Source: Lindgomyces ingoldianus
Lineage: Eukaryota; Ascomycota; Dothideomycetes; Pleosporales; Lindgomycetaceae
Direction of reading: 5' to 3'
Assembly: GCF_010093535.1 (NCBI RefSeq)
Contig: NW_022985176.1
Location: 66,955 to 130,954 of the forward strand
Length of the DNA: 64,000 nt
In this document: one piece after another, positions 10,500-22,963 of the stretch
How positions within the stretch are numbered: the stretch's first letter is position 1
How the letters are laid out: the number at the start of each line of letters is the position of its first letter
The notes under the pieces: generated by a model
The model's database searches: none
Told to the model about the DNA's origin: nothing
The model's input: only the letters and a program-made list of their open reading frames with translations
Translations under genes and position numbers: made by a program

Positions 10500-13400
10500 T
10501 TAATTTATTAAGTTACTTCCTTTTTTTTAAGAAGTTTAACCTAAACTAGCATAATTTAATTTTTTGCTATATATTCCTCTACTCTTTTAAAACACTTTTA
10601 ATGCGTTTAAGCTAATATTAAGTCTAAGTTCTTATAAGTTCTTTTTAAATAAATAACCTTTTTATTTTATAAGATATTTTTATACTCTAACTAAATTTTG
10701 TTTTTAGTTAAGTATTTTTTTTACATAGTACACATTATCTTTTATAGCGTGTAGAGTGTCTATAATTAGTTCTAATTATAACTTAAGACATCCTTTCTAG
10801 GTATATAGCTCTAAAAGTAAGATATAGAACACTAGATAAACTTCTTCTAGATTAGGTAGGTCTACTTTATACGCCTCTGCGCTAATTTAGGCTACAACTT
10901 TTTTTAGTTTTAAAAACTTCTAGTCTAACTTCTTCTTTAGCTTTATTAATTTTATGTGTTTATTAGAGACTAATACTTTGTCTTTTACTTATAGCTGTAT
11001 ATGCTTTTATTATTTGTCTGTATACTTCTTTTAATACACATTTATAGTAATAATTTTCTAGCAGCATTTTAACTATAGTGTAAGTGCTTTTGCAGTAACT
11101 CTGTTTGCTATGTGCAATTCCCCCTAACCTAGGGGTTCTCTAGGCTAATCTAGCCCTCTTAGGTTTGCTCTGTAGTATGCTTAGAAAGAAGTAACTCCTG
11201 TGGTCACATGTACGTTATTATTATATGTAAACTCTGCTATTAGTAACTATATTACCTAATTATTTTATTCTAGGTAATAGTAACATCTAAGGTACTATTT
11301 TAGAGTTTAGTTTTGTTTTTTAGTCTACCTATTAGTCTTAAGATAGTAGGCTAATAAGAGAATCTTTTATATACTAAAATAGTAATAAAAACTATCTTAG
11401 TACTTTAAGTTTATTATTAGCTCTTAATTAAAAATAATGTTCTTTAGAACTTTATAAAAGCAAATAACTTTTTTTAACTAAACTTTTGCTAGGTCTAAAG
11501 CCTCTTAATTAGCTCTAGCTAGCATGTAGTAAGCTATCTTAGTAAGACAGTCTACTATTATAAGAATTGCATTATATACTAACCCTAAGTATTTATAAGA
11601 GGGCAGCTATGTTATAAAATCTATTGTAACATCCTACTAGGGCCTATTAGGCAGCGGTAAAGGGTAAAGGAGCCTATATAGGCAGTGTTATAAAGCTACT
11701 AATTATCTGCACCTTAGGCAGTTATTATAGTACGCCTTTATGTCTTTTCTAAGCCTTTTTTAATTATATTAATGTATAATCTTTTTAAGTGTCTTTTTTA
11801 CACTAAAGTAGCCTGCTAATAGGCTGTTATAGCACTTTTAGAACACTTCTGCCTTCTTTTAGTCTGTTGTTAGGGTCTTTTTTCCTATATTAGCTATAGC
11901 ATGTTATTTTAGCCTATTCTAGGGATAAGTGTTTTTATTAAGGTTCTCTTTGTTCTTTATTTTACTCTTAGTGTTTAATAAGTCTATTTTATTATAGTCT
12001 TCTTTAATACCTAATATAAAGTTTTTATTATTGTTCTTTTTTAGTTTTTTGCTTATAGCTCTTTTAAGATCTAGCTGTTTTAGCCCTTATTCTCTTTTAA
12101 AGTAGTCCCTAGCTAAGCCTAAAGAATTTTATAAATGTGTAATAGCTGTAACTATTAATTTTTTATTATAATTTTATTAATTTAAGAGGTTGCGCATGTT
12201 TATTACATACAGTACATTCCTCTTTTAGGAAGGCTATTATAACTCCTTAATATAGTTAGGTCTTCTTAAGGGTTTATCTGCTAGGTTTAGCTTCTTTAGA
12301 CAGTGTGTAATAACAAAATTATATTCTATTATCCTTTTATAGGCTTAGACCTGCTAGTAGTTTAAAGTTTTAGTTTCTATAAACTAGTAAAGATTATTAT
12401 AGTTTATAAAAAGTTTAAACAGTAGACTTTAAAAGTAATGTTGCTAATATGCTAAACTTTTATTAATAGTAAGTAACTTTTTATTATAAGTATTATAATT
12501 ATACTTAGCTTTGCTTATTTTTTTTAAGAAAAAGCTAATTAGCCTTTATTAAGCTTTTCTAGTCTTATTTAAGACTAATTAGCTTAAAATGCTATAAATT
12601 ACACTTCTTAAGGTATTAACTTTTACCTTAGTTTTCTTATTAGCATTAAAATAAGCTAATATAAGAACTTTAAAGAATAAGTTTTAGAGCTTTTAGAAAG
12701 CTACTTTACCTTTAGGACTAATATTAAGCTTCTAACTTTTTTCCTACCTTTGCTCTTAACTACTTTTTGCTGTGTCTAGGCCCTTTTAGGTTAGCTTAGT
12801 AAGGGGTAGGGTAATTAAGAAGAAGTTAGCAATAAACTGCCTATAGTAGTTTATAAACCTTATAAAAACACAAATATTCTAAATAGTCTTTAGCATTAGC
12901 TACTTCTAGATTATCTTAATTCTTAAAGGGTTAATTTTAACTTTTTTTAGGTAAACTATGTACTCTAGGTACTTAGTCTTTTATGTGTAAAATTTGCACT
13001 TACTAAGTTTTAAAAAAAGCTTTACTTTATATAATTTTTATAGCACTTTTTTAATATAAACAACTTATTCCTTTTCTATGTTAGAATAGACTAGAATATT
13101 ATTAAGGTACATAATACATGTTACATTAACTAACCCTACTAAAGCCTAGTTAATATAAGCCTAGAAAGCTGCAGAAGCATTAGTAAGACTAAAAGGCACA
13201 ACCTAGTACTTAAAATAACTATATTAAGTCTAGAATGCTGTCTTCTACTTATCTCCCTTACAAATATATAATATATAGTACGCATTATAGATATCTAGCT
13301 TTATATACTACTTTACCTTCCTAAGTCTCTTAAGAGATTCTAAGATAAGTAGTAGTAAGTAATAATTTTTTATTATAATCTAGTTTAGGCCTTTATAATT

Positions 13401-14300
13401 TACATAAAGCTTTAACTCTTTATCCTTTTTTTTATAAATAGGATTAGAGCTTTTATAGAAGACTTAAACCTTTAAATCTACTCTTTCTACAGATAATTAT
13501 TAATATATTTATAAAGATGCTATAACTTATACTCTAATAAGTTATATAGTAGTTAGTAAAAAGGCTTTGTCCTTTTCTCTAGCTTAATAGCTAGATTTTG
13601 TAGGCTATACAGTAGTACTTCTAACATCTTGTTAGACTTAACTATGTCTGTATATTCTTTGTACTCTAGTTTTAACTTAAGCTCTACAGGTCCTAAAGAA
13701 TCTTTAGTGTTATTAGACAGCACACTGCAGACATAGACATCTGTATTAGGACTCTACATAGTTTGCTTAAACTCTGCTGTGTCTTCTAAGGCTACTTTAG
13801 TGTACTTTAGCACACTATAGTCTTTTACACCTTTAAATAACATATGTTTTATATAAAAGTTTAGCTTTAAATTAAACTAATTAATCTAAATTAAACCTAA
13901 ATATATTAGGGGTTTTTTTAAGTCTATTACTATAAACAGTACCTTATAAGTCTAAACTTTTTCTTAGAAGTCTATAATTTTTATGTTTATAACTATAAAG
14001 CTATAGACAGCAAAGTCTAATTTATTAGGTGCCTTTAGAAAGACACCTAGTAGGGGCTTAATCTTAAGATCCTACTCCTTAGCTATTATAGTAAATAAGA
14101 TGTTTAATTAAGCTTTTTTATTTACTACAGCCTAAAAGTCTTTTAATAACTCTATGCTTACTATTACTAATAATAAGGTTAACTTTTTTAAGTATAATAA
14201 GTTCTAAAGGTTTCTAAGCTTCTTTTTATTACTTTTTAAAGTAATATAAGCTAGAAGGAAGAAGCTTAGTTTTTTTAGCTTTACTTTTTTTTTTTTTACT
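10500..14300 (-). pseudogene. Gypsy-3 pol (protease, RT, RNase H, integrase), RIP-broken
   Basis: Minus-strand Ty3/gypsy polyprotein relic in the order protease, RT, RNase H, integrase. The RT active site reads YLNNILVYS at 13083-13109, so both catalytic Asp of the YXDD box are Asn. It is followed by KCKFYT*KTKYL (about 12980-13010). The integrase core is recognisable at about 11560-11640 by DFITQLPSYKYLG and IIVDCLTKIAYY; its HHCC finger lies upstream near 11700-11800. A possible chromodomain-like tail is at about 10565-10690. TAG and TAA stops are scattered throughout. Confidence 0.82.
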
Positions 14301-15563
14301 TATTTTTATTAGACTTATTTTTATCTTTATTCTTTATAAGATAATCTAGAGAAATATAACCTAGTTGCTTATAATTTTAGTAAGTAACCTTTATCTTATT
14401 AAATTTTTACCTTTTTTTTAGCTTTTTTTTAGCTTAAAGGCTTTTTTTATTCTTTTTTAGGCTTTTTTAGTTCTTTATTAGCTAGAGGTAAAGTAGAATG
14501 CTTCTATGTTCTTTTCTTTTTTAACTTTAGCCTTTTTCCTTTTTGTAGGCAGTAGTAGGATATATTACTCTACTCTTCTACCTAAGCTAGCGTCTCTTGC
14601 TTACTTTATAAAATATATGTTAGATTACGCTTAATCTTGTTAAATAGTGTGCTACTAAAGTCTGCTATTATCTTATCTAGGCTCTTCTTATTAACTTTAG
14701 TCTATAATAGCTTAAGGTAGGCTAGAAGTTTAGTTAGAAACTAGTTAAGTTATTATTTATAGTTTTTTATAGTGTTATAGGCTACCCTTTTTTATTCTGC
14801 TAAGGTACTTAATGTATTAAGCATCTTATTTTTAAAATCTTACTATGTTAGTAACTATAATAAGTTAATAAGCTTTAAATAAGTGTAGTGTGTTTTTTAT
14901 AGTAATTATAGTGTCTTATTAATGTATTATAGGCTAAAAGAGATCTTTTATAATTCTTAAGCAAAGCTTAATAGACTCTTTTAATAATAGTCCTTATTAT
15001 CCCTACACTACTAGTTGTAGTCTGCCCTGTTCTTCTTTTTATATTAGTGTAGTAGTTTAGAACGCAGTAGGTTTACTTAGTCTTAGGTAAGTTTTAGTAT
15101 AATAATATTTAATGCCTTAGTTAGTAACTTGTTAAGTGTGTTTATATTGCCTGCTTTAAATTAATAATAGATTTCTATTATCTTAGCTAGTTCTTACGCT
15201 TCCTGCTGCTCTTGCAGCTAGGCGCAGGCTTCTGCTAAAGCCTAATTTGCAGGGGTAGACTGTGCGTTGCTTAGTCCTGCACTAGCCCTTCTAACCCCTT
15301 CTAGGCCCTAATTGCCTTCTAGATAGCTTAACAAGCCTAATCTATAAAGATTTCTATTATCCTTTTTACTTATCTCTTACTTTGTTCCTTCCTGTGTTAG
15401 TGTTAACTCTAGTTAAGTATTACTAGAAGCAGTAGTCTTAGCTAGCTTTATAAGTAGTCTTTAAGCGCTTATTGCATCTAATTCTCCTCTAGCGTTTTAC
15501 TTTAACACTATTATGTACAAATGTTACCCTTAAGCAGTATACTAGCTTGTAGAGTAATTTAAA
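14300..15563 (-). pseudogene. Gypsy-3 gag, RIP-broken
   Basis: The region between the 5' LTR and the protease on the minus strand. A nucleocapsid zinc knuckle is visible at about 14350-14395, where the minus strand reads Y*NYKQLGYIS. Its CX2CX4HX4C spacing is kept, but the Cys and His positions now read Tyr. Lysine-rich sequence follows it. No start codon can be assigned with confidence. Confidence 0.65.
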
Positions 15564-15764
15564 TGTAAAGATAGAATAGTAAGTAGCACAGATAGCACTA
15601 AGAGCAAGCTTTTAGAGAAAGATAGAAGTGTATTGTAAGAGAGACAAATTGCTGCTAAGCTTTGCTTGTTAGGATTTATGCTTATATACAAAGCACAGGT
15701 CATACGACCTCCAAACAGGTTAGGTGAGGCCATACTGGCCCGCTCTGGGACATCCGGCCTTACA
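15564..15764 (-). repeat. Gypsy-3 5' LTR
   Basis: 201 bp, same length as the 3' LTR. The inner (left) part is mutated (GATAGAATAG) and the outer (right) part is intact and GC-rich. A minus-strand open frame at 15542-15733 is only the LTR read in a stop-poor phase. Confidence 0.93.
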
Positions 15765-17688
15765 TTTAGGTTGTTATTATATAACTTCTCTTTCTTCTAC
15801 TCTAGTTTACTTTTAAATTTTTAAATGTACACGCTTACTTTCTTGCGTGTTAGTGTCTTATTATAGAATTCTTTATACAAGGAGATGTACTAGCGTTTTG
15901 CACAAGATTAATTTATAGAAGGATAATTTATTAACTAACATTTTTTTATAGCAGATAAAGCATTACTTTAATTATATAAAGAAGTGTAATTTAAATCCCT
16001 TTAGACTTTTTCTATGTTGTTAGAAACTATGCGTATAAGATAAGTTATATCTCTTGTTAGTATAGTACATGTCTTCTAGTTTATTTAGAAATGCGTTATT
16101 CTGCTAATTAATTGTAACCTAAAGTGCTAAACAGAGGTTACTATATAGTGCTTTATATGTAGGCTTAATTAAAAACATAGCTTGTTTAAGCTTAAGTTAT
16201 TCTTAGCATGCTTATATAACAGTAGTATAAAGCAGTATCTTGCTTTAAAATTATAGACTAAGAGCTCTCTATGTAAGAGTAAGCTTATTAATTATAGCTT
16301 TAAGAGCTTTATATAAAGTTTTTATAAAGTTCTTTTACTTAATTTATGTAAAGCTTATTATTATTTAATCTATCTAATACTAGTTGTAATTTATGTTAGT
16401 ATTAAAGTAATTACTAAGCTGTTTATATAGGACCCTTTACATCTTCCTAGGGCTAATATTATAAAGGTAGAACATGTGTGCATAACCTTTAAAGATATTA
16501 GGGAAGATGCTTGTGTATAAGGCCTTATAAATAGTAAGGCATTAGCAGAGCTTAATAAATACTATAGCTTTATTAGCTAGAATATTATATAGTTACTTTA
16601 TATAGTTGTTCTTCTTCCTCTATGCTTTCTAGAATTATATAACCTTCTTAGGTGTAAGGTTCTCTGCTGTAATATCTTGTATAGGTAGAAGTTAGTATAG
16701 ATTGTACAGTAATTAAATTATATGTAGTAGGTACAAGCTTTGTAGAATCTTGTGCAGAGCTGTAGCTACAGGAATATATAGCTGCCTAGTTGTGCTCTTG
16801 TACAGTAAGCTATCACAAGGTAGTTGTACTAATTACAGAAGAAGTATTAGGTCTGTAGGTAATTTATATAAAGACATCCTCTGTAGCGTTAGAACTAACG
16901 CTAGTAGTAATAGTTTAGTATAATAGTCTAATAAGATAGTAAAAGCGTGTTCTTCTTTTATAAGTTTATATAGTGTAATAGCCTTTATTTTATCTTTTTT
17001 AAAACTAATACTTTTATTCTGTAAGGTAGTAATTAGTTTTTGTAAAAATAGTTAGCTAAGATTTTTAAAGTGTATAAGCTTTTACTCTATAAAGTTATCT
17101 TAAAAGTTCTTAAGTATATATATGTCTGTTACGCTTAACACGTAGAGTTTTATAATTAAGTTAGCTGTGTATAAATTAAGCTTCTTTTTAAGTGTGTTAT
17201 CTAATAGTTTAATTTTATTTACTTAATTTTTAATATTTATCTGCTCTACTAGAGTCTTTGCTAAAATGCCTATAAAAGGTACATATTAGTTATATGTTAA
17301 TATGTTATGTTAGCTAGTTATAGATAGAGCTAGCGTTGCTTGTTGCTCTATAGTAGTTAATTATGCGTTGTTGCGCGCTGTCTTACTTCTTGTTGTACGC
17401 TGCCTCTAAACAGCCTTATGCAAAAAGATAAAACAGACCTTTTAGTGTTAAATAAGCACTAATATTTATATAATACCTCTAAATAGTATTGTACAGACAG
17501 GTTTCCTACTCTTTATTAAGTAACTAAACAGAGATTTATAGCTACTTATATATAAATTAAACTTTATCTTTACTCTTACTAATTTATAGTTAAATTAGTA
17601 AAGAAAAGAATTCCTCTTGTATGCAATTTTTTAGATAGAAAGGTACAAGAAGAGCTTTCTATCTTACAGTATTTAAACTACTAATTAG
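15765..17688 (-). pseudogene. Copia-1 gag, RIP-broken
   Basis: About 1.9 kb on the minus strand between the 5' LTR and the Gypsy-3 insertion. It is homologous to Copia-2 segments at 20061-20825 and 22964 onward. A gag-like helical protein can be followed in pieces, for example near 16200-16400 and a Lys-rich end near 15790-15850. The expected zinc knuckle near 15950 is degraded (FICYKK-like). No start codon is recoverable. Confidence 0.65.
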
Positions 17689-17879
17689 TGTTAAATAGAC
17701 TCCATGCTAGCTATGCAAAGCAAAGAGGTTTGCACAGTGTACACATCGCGGGGGGGGGGGGGGGGGGGTTGCAGGTAACTGGTGTTAATTCTTCTTGTTC
17801 TAAGTCTGTGCGTACAACCGTGACACAAGACTATGTCACGTGACGCCCAACCGCGTATCCAAATACTGCTATTTGGACA
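17689..17879 (-). repeat. Copia-1 5' LTR
   Basis: 191 bp, plus strand TGTTAAATAG to TTTGGACA. The outer (right) half keeps CACGTGACGCCCAACC, where the partner LTR has CACGTAACGCCTAACT. It contains a run of 19 Gs at 17750-17768; the partner reads CGCGCGAGGGGGG there. Confidence 0.9.
17750..17768 (+). repeat. Homopolymer run of 19 G
   Basis: An uninterrupted G tract inside the Copia-1 5' LTR, replacing a short CG-rich/G6 segment of the other LTR. It may be slippage expansion or an assembly or sequencing artefact. Confidence 0.9.
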
Positions 17880-20825
17880 AGTAGAAAGCTCTAGCGCATC
17901 TTCTTTAGTAGCTTTATGTACAGTGTGCGCATAAGCTTATTTATTAATTAAATATATACTTATATAATATTACACAGTTTAAAATACATTTTATGTATAG
18001 CCTTCAGGCTTACTTTTATAGGTAAAAGTAGTCTTTAGCTTATCCTTTAAATAGTTAGTAATTAAGTAAGATTTCTTTTTTGTCTAAGTAGCTAGTAAAC
18101 ACTAGGCAGGATTTCTTATATAGTTAGGTTATTTTACCTTTTACTTTTTATACAAAGCAAAAGTTAAAAATCTAACCTTTATGCTTTATTACGTTATACA
18201 CTATAACTTTAAAAGTGCTATTAGTAATTCAAGTGTTTATCTTTATATAGTCTAATTTTTTAAATAGTTTTTTAAGTGTAGTAATTACACTATCTATATA
18301 AAGCTTAATAAATAAGGCCTAATTATTTTTTTCTAGGTTAGAAATACCTTATCTAGACTTTATATAAGTTTCTTTACTTTTTACTTTTTCTAGTATCTAT
18401 ATCTTTCTTTTACACTAGTGCAGCATTACTATTCTAAGGGGCTTAGTTTATAGTAGGCTTTAGTTTTACCTTTATAGCATTTTTATAAAGCTGTTCTTTT
18501 TTTTTTCTTTAAAAAATCTTTTTATATAGAGATTAGTTTATCTAGGTTATCTATTATAAGTAAGTTATCTTTCTTTTTTTCTTTATAGTATAGTTTAACC
18601 TGTGTATAGTAGAGCTTTAGTAGGCTATTTTTTTTAATAATAATGTTTCCTTTTTTAATGCTCTTAATTTTATATAGGCTAGTCTAGCCTTTTTTCTCCC
18701 TCTATGCTATAATCTTTAAGCTAAGAGAGAAGTTAAGAACTTTATATATTATAAAGCTATTAGTTATAAGTGTTAATTATATAATTAATGTTTACTTTTA
18801 CATAGTTTTTTTAAAGTATCTTTATTACTTTTTATACTGTGCTTGCTTATATAATAATGTCTAGTAATAGTAAAAAGTTTAAGTTAATTCTTAAGTATGC
18901 TCTAAAGGCTAGCAGCATAGGTACTAGACTGTATAGGCTAGCTGTGTTGTTTAGAGCCTTAACTGCTATCTATAAAATAGCTTTATTATTTATATAGTTA
19001 CCTAGCTTAGTCTTTAAAATGTTAAACACTTATTAGAGAAGTGTGTGCACACACTTAACTTTTTTAACTACTTAATATACTTTTATAAGCATTTACTTAC
19101 ATGTAGCTTTTATAATTTTTACATAAGCTTTAAAATTCTCTAAGGCAAAGTTTATACTAGATTTATACATAATATAGTCTAAAGGTCTTTAATAAGTGTT
19201 AATCTAGCATTTATATAGTACATCTCAGGTATCTTGTGTAGACATAGATTTTAGGAATATAGCAGCTTAAAATAATATGTCTACATTAATAACATATAAG
19301 ACATTTTTATTATTAATTTATATAACATTAATAACAACTTTATAGTTAAAGTAAGTATTATTTTTAATTATAAACTTAAATTTTTATAAAGCTTAGTTAT
19401 ATAATTAGTAAAAGCAGCAGAACTTTTTAATCTTTTCTAACACTATAGCATTAACATTATAGCTAGCGCTAGTTGGCATCTTCTAGAGTTTTTTTATATA
19501 GAGGTGTTTAAATTAGTAGTAGAGGTAGTAAAGTTTTAATTTAGTAAAAAAAAACATAAATCTTTTCTTACTAATGTTAAAAAAAAGTGTCTTTATTTTT
19601 ATATAATAAGAATAGTAGTTTTATCTTTATATATAATAATGTTTAAAATGTTATTAAAGTATACTCTAAGTTAGTTAGCATCTGCTAGTAATAGTAAAAA
19701 TAGTGTTAAAGTCTTTAAAATGTAGTATATAACTAGACTAATTAGGTTTTAGATTTATATAGTACTAATTAATCTTTTTAGTGTCTAGCCTTTAAAGCTA
19801 ATATTTATTTAGCTAGGTGTCTAATTAATTTTTATATATAAGTTCTTTTATATGTACACTTTAAGTTAAGACTTACTAATAGTAGAGATCTTTACTACGC
19901 CTATGTTTTATAGTTTACCTTAGTATACTATATAGTATTAGTTGTTAAGGATAAACTGCTTAGCATACTTTTTAGGTTTAATACTATAGATGTTCTCTTC
20001 TGTTGCATAGTGTAGATAAGTAGTAGAGGTAAAGTAGTTAATAGCTTTCTTAGCATTCTTACTTTTCTATTTTATTTTTTTTATATTATGTAAATTATTT
20101 TTTTAAAGTAACTTTTAAAGTCTTAGATGTACAAAGTAATAGCTTTATATAATAAAGTCTTATTATAAAAATCTTTATATAAAGTAATGTACTAGTTCTT
20201 TACTTATATATAGTTATTATAAAAGTAGTTTAATAACTAATATTTTTTATAGTAAACAAAGCACTTCTTTATCTACATGCAGTTATCTCTAGATTATAGC
20301 CTAAACTTAGATAAAAATCTTCTACATTATCCTTTTCTATATAAAGAGAAGCTTTTCTCTTATTATGTAAACTCTTATTGTGCAGAGTTATATTAGCAGT
20401 TTATATAGTATACATTAGGCAGTTTCTAGAGGTATTAGTTTACCCTTTAGTCTATAGTAACTTAAAGTAATGCCTGTAAGTTACTAAATAAAGCTTTATA
20501 TAAAAGCTTAATAGTAAAAATAGCATGTTCTAGTTTTAGTTATTCTTAACAGGCTTCTATAATAGTAGTGTGTAATAAAACATTCTCTTAGAATTTTATT
20601 TCTAGTGCCCTTTATATAAGTGTAAGCTTATTAGTTATTATTTTAAAAACTTTATATAAACTTTTATTAAAGTTTTTTTATTAGTATTATATAAAAGTTA
20701 TTATTATCTAGTCTATCTAGTACTAGCTATAGTTTACATTAGTGTTCAAGTAACTACTTAAGGTGTTATATAAATGCTTTTAGTTATGTCTAAGGCTTAT
20801 GTTATACATATAGTATATATTTATA
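17880..20825 (-). pseudogene. Copia-2 pol (RT to integrase) and gag 3' end
   Basis: Continuation of the outer copia element after the Copia-1 insertion; it starts with the shared AGTAG. On the minus strand, 17880-18990 corresponds to the RT and integrase C-terminal region of Copia-1 (4200-5400). Bases 19090-20060 correspond to the integrase core; VDILFQAAIFLKSMS is readable near 19230-19290. Bases 20061-20825 correspond to gag. The order and spacing match Copia-1 with that element's own insertions removed. All frames contain RIP-type stops. It is interrupted by Pogo-2 at the TA 20824-20825. Confidence 0.75.
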
Positions 20826-20899
20826 ACGTACCTAACGGGTTGGCCGGCTACACAGGTTGGCTAGCCACTTTTGCCAAGCCCCCACCACACTCTACCTAT

Positions 20900-22870
20900 C
20901 TACATAATGCCTTAACAACAACACTAGATTAAATCTTCTAAAAAGCATTAGATACAGCTTACTTTTTAAGCTTTTAAATAAGACTTAAAACTTTTCTTAT
21001 AACATGCTACAGCTATTTGTAATGTTTTTTATATAATACTAAGTAATTATCACGCTAGATAGCTTTTATAAGTAAAATGCTAGCTTAAATTAAGAAATCT
21101 AACTAAGCTTAAAAAAATAGTTATTAAGTATATACTTAAGCTTATTACACACAGATTTCTCTCTAGGCTTATAGCTATAGCTAATATAGCTAATTCCTTA
21201 CGCGCAGAGCGTAATCTAGGCTAGGTTAGCTTAAACTAGCCTAGTATGTAAGTTAAGCACTGCTTTAAGTTTATAATAAAGTTTAATTACAAGTATAATT
21301 ATAAAAAAGTGCTTTATAAAGATTTAAAAGTTATCTAAAGCTAGTTTTACTTAGTAGCTAACATAAAAGCTAAGTACAGTATCTAAAATAAAGATATGTA
21401 TAACTTTAATAAGTTAAGCTTTATAATAATCTAGATATTAACTAGAGCAGTTATTATAGCTTTAGAAAGATAAAGACAGCTAAAGGTAATATAGTAAAGT
21501 AATAAAAAGTAAATAATAGTTATTTAAGGCATTAACATAATAAAGTAGGCTATTTTACTTTTTATTATTTTTAAAGGCTGCTATTACTTTTCTGCTTAGT
21601 ATAAAGAGAAGAATTTACTTTTGTAACGATTCTACGAATCGTTCCATCTCGGGTCGCTCGGATCCTATCAGAAGGGTCCCTGTATCGGCCCCGACCATGA
21701 CTCGACCTAGTCCCCCGCAGTTACCCCTATTCCCTCATGTATTTAGTCGCACCTCGCCCCCGTAGCTAGCTCGGTAGTTTTCTGATATCCTACGTACAAG
21801 GCCTATAGGTGTCATTGGTATTCCCAGGTCTCTGAGTCCCCACGCACTCCCATATGCCTCTGAGTGGATTCATACCGCATTCGGACCCATTGTCTTGCCT
21901 GCGCCGTTACAACTTTAGAACTAGGTTATTACAGTCTTTAAAAACAGCTAGATAATAAATAAGCTTAAGCTGTAGTAGTTAAAGCACTTTAATAAGTATA
22001 TAAAAAAAAGTTATAAGCACTTATTAGCTTTTTATTATTAGTAGCTATAAAAGCTACAACTTACTTAATTTTTAGTAGTACTATAAAAAGAATAAAATTG
22101 TTAATATTTATATACTTTAACACTTATTACACTTTTTATAGCCTTTTAATGTAGGTTGTTTTGCCTTTTTAAAAAAAGTGTATAGACACTAAGCAAAAGA
22201 TTTTATATATAACTAGATTACTTATATTATAAAACTTAAGTTTCTACTATGCTTTATACACACTTATAATGTAGTAATTACTTTTAGTAATATTTAAAAA
22301 AGGTTTTAAGGCGCTAGTTTAGTCCTATTTAACCTAAAATAAGTTAAAATAGCCCTTAATATTTAGTTGTATACTTTATTGCTACTACTACCTATTAATA
22401 ATAAGCTTTAGTAGTTATAAACTTTAAGTAATACTTTTAAATTTAAGTTATAATTAATGCTTATAAAAGTAAAAGGTTAAAGGCATATAAATAGCTTACT
22501 AATGTTTATAGTAAAGGCCTTTAAAAAAGTTTTAAAGAGGGTAGTAATTATTACACATAAGCTAGTATTAGCGCAAAAGAAGATTATAAAGCTTTAAGTA
22601 GTAAATAAGGCTGCTATATAAGATAGATTACATAAAAAAAAGTAAATTTAAGTAAAAAAAACCTTAATAGTTAAAGATAAGGCTTGTTTAACTACTTTAA
22701 AAAAGTTTAAAGCATGTAGTAATAGGAAGAAGCTAAAGACATAAGTGTACACTAAAAAAAGTAAGCTAAGTTAAAGGTAATATAGGCAGTGTAATTAAAC
22801 TAGGCATAACTTACATACATGTAAGAAAGTAGTAAAAGTAGACTCTAAATAATATCTTGTGTTGTATTAC
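20900..22870 (+). pseudogene. Pogo-2 transposase, copy C, broken
   Basis: DDE transposase relic of the pogo/Fot1 type, interrupted at 21622-21911 by a solo LTR. The DNA-binding part has the IANIANSLRAE-like stretch (about 21180-21215). The first catalytic block reads NFNKL with AAT at 21408-21410. A C-terminal zinc-knuckle-like CN*TRHNLHTC is near 22795-22830. It has more indels and Lys/Phe/Ile substitutions than Pogo-1, and many TAG/TAA stops. Confidence 0.8.
21622..21911 (+). repeat. Solo LTR of NA-1 inside Pogo-2
   Basis: 290 bp, TGTAACGATT to GCCGTTACA, with the perfect duplication ACTTT (21617-21621, 21912-21916). It is GC-rich and essentially without RIP, although it sits in a strongly mutated transposon. 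Same family as 12-321 (opposite orientation) and the LTRs of 28591-30009. Confidence 0.92.
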
Positions 22871-22963
22871 TCTATATAGGGCTAAAGTAGGCTGTTTTGC
22901 GCTAGAATAGGGTAGTTTTAGTAGGGGCTTAGCAAAAGTGGCCGGCCAACCCGTTAGGTACGT

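Larger units (their letters stand above)
8468..10500. other. Long Gypsy-3 region between pol and the 3' LTR
   Basis: About 2 kb of AT-rich sequence with no recognised gag-pol domain. A 45-bp stretch at about 8625-8675 repeats AAAGTAAAAGTA-like units. The plus strand holds the 87-codon cysteine-rich frame described separately (9074-9337). It also holds a stretch at about 9754-9930 with few stops in one frame (GVYVTKAK, then several Ala-Asn-Lys-rich segments). This frame is antisense to the element, and its phase differs from the 9074 frame. Nothing else is recognised. Confidence 0.45.
8267..15764 (-). mobile_element. Gypsy-3, complete Ty3/gypsy LTR retrotransposon
   Basis: 7498 bp with two 201-bp LTRs (8267-8467, 15564-15764) and the target duplication TTTAG (8262-8266, 15765-15769). 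It is transcribed on the minus strand: gag at about 14300-15563, pol at about 10500-14300. A polypurine tract, AAGGGGGGATAA on the minus strand, abuts the left (3') LTR at 8468-8479. About 2 kb between pol and the 3' LTR is unusually long and carries a plus-strand cysteine-rich frame (9074-9337). Confidence 0.92.
2733..17879 (-). mobile_element. Copia-1, complete Ty1/copia LTR retrotransposon carrying two nested insertions
   Basis: Copia-1 is bounded by LTRs at 2733-2942 and 17689-17879 and by the AGTAG duplication. Removing Pogo-1 copy B (5439-7304) and Gypsy-3 (8267-15764) leaves an element of about 5.8 kb. Transcription is on the minus strand: gag at 15765-17688, integrase at 7305-8266, reverse transcriptase and RNase H at 2943-5438. 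Integrase lies before reverse transcriptase, the copia order. A purine-rich tract on the minus strand lies next to the left LTR (about 2950-2966). It is inserted in the same orientation into its relative Copia-2. All frames are destroyed by RIP. Confidence 0.88.
20826..22963 (+). mobile_element. Pogo-2 copy C, DNA transposon with a nested solo LTR
   Basis: Flanked by TA (20824-20825 and 22964-22965). The ends are ACGTACCTAACGGGTTGG and its inverse. Subtracting the nested solo LTR with its duplication (295 bp) leaves 1843 bp. The 5' TIR holds two copies of GGTTGGCCGGCCAC (mutated in one), whereas the 3' TIR holds only one. It is related to Pogo-1 by transposase sequence but has different termini. 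A second copy lies at 40906-42751. Confidence 0.92.

Noticed and set aside
15542..15733. 63-codon minus-strand open frame
   Set aside because: LTR sequence of Gypsy-3; the same bases occur in the other LTR at 8267-8467 without a function.
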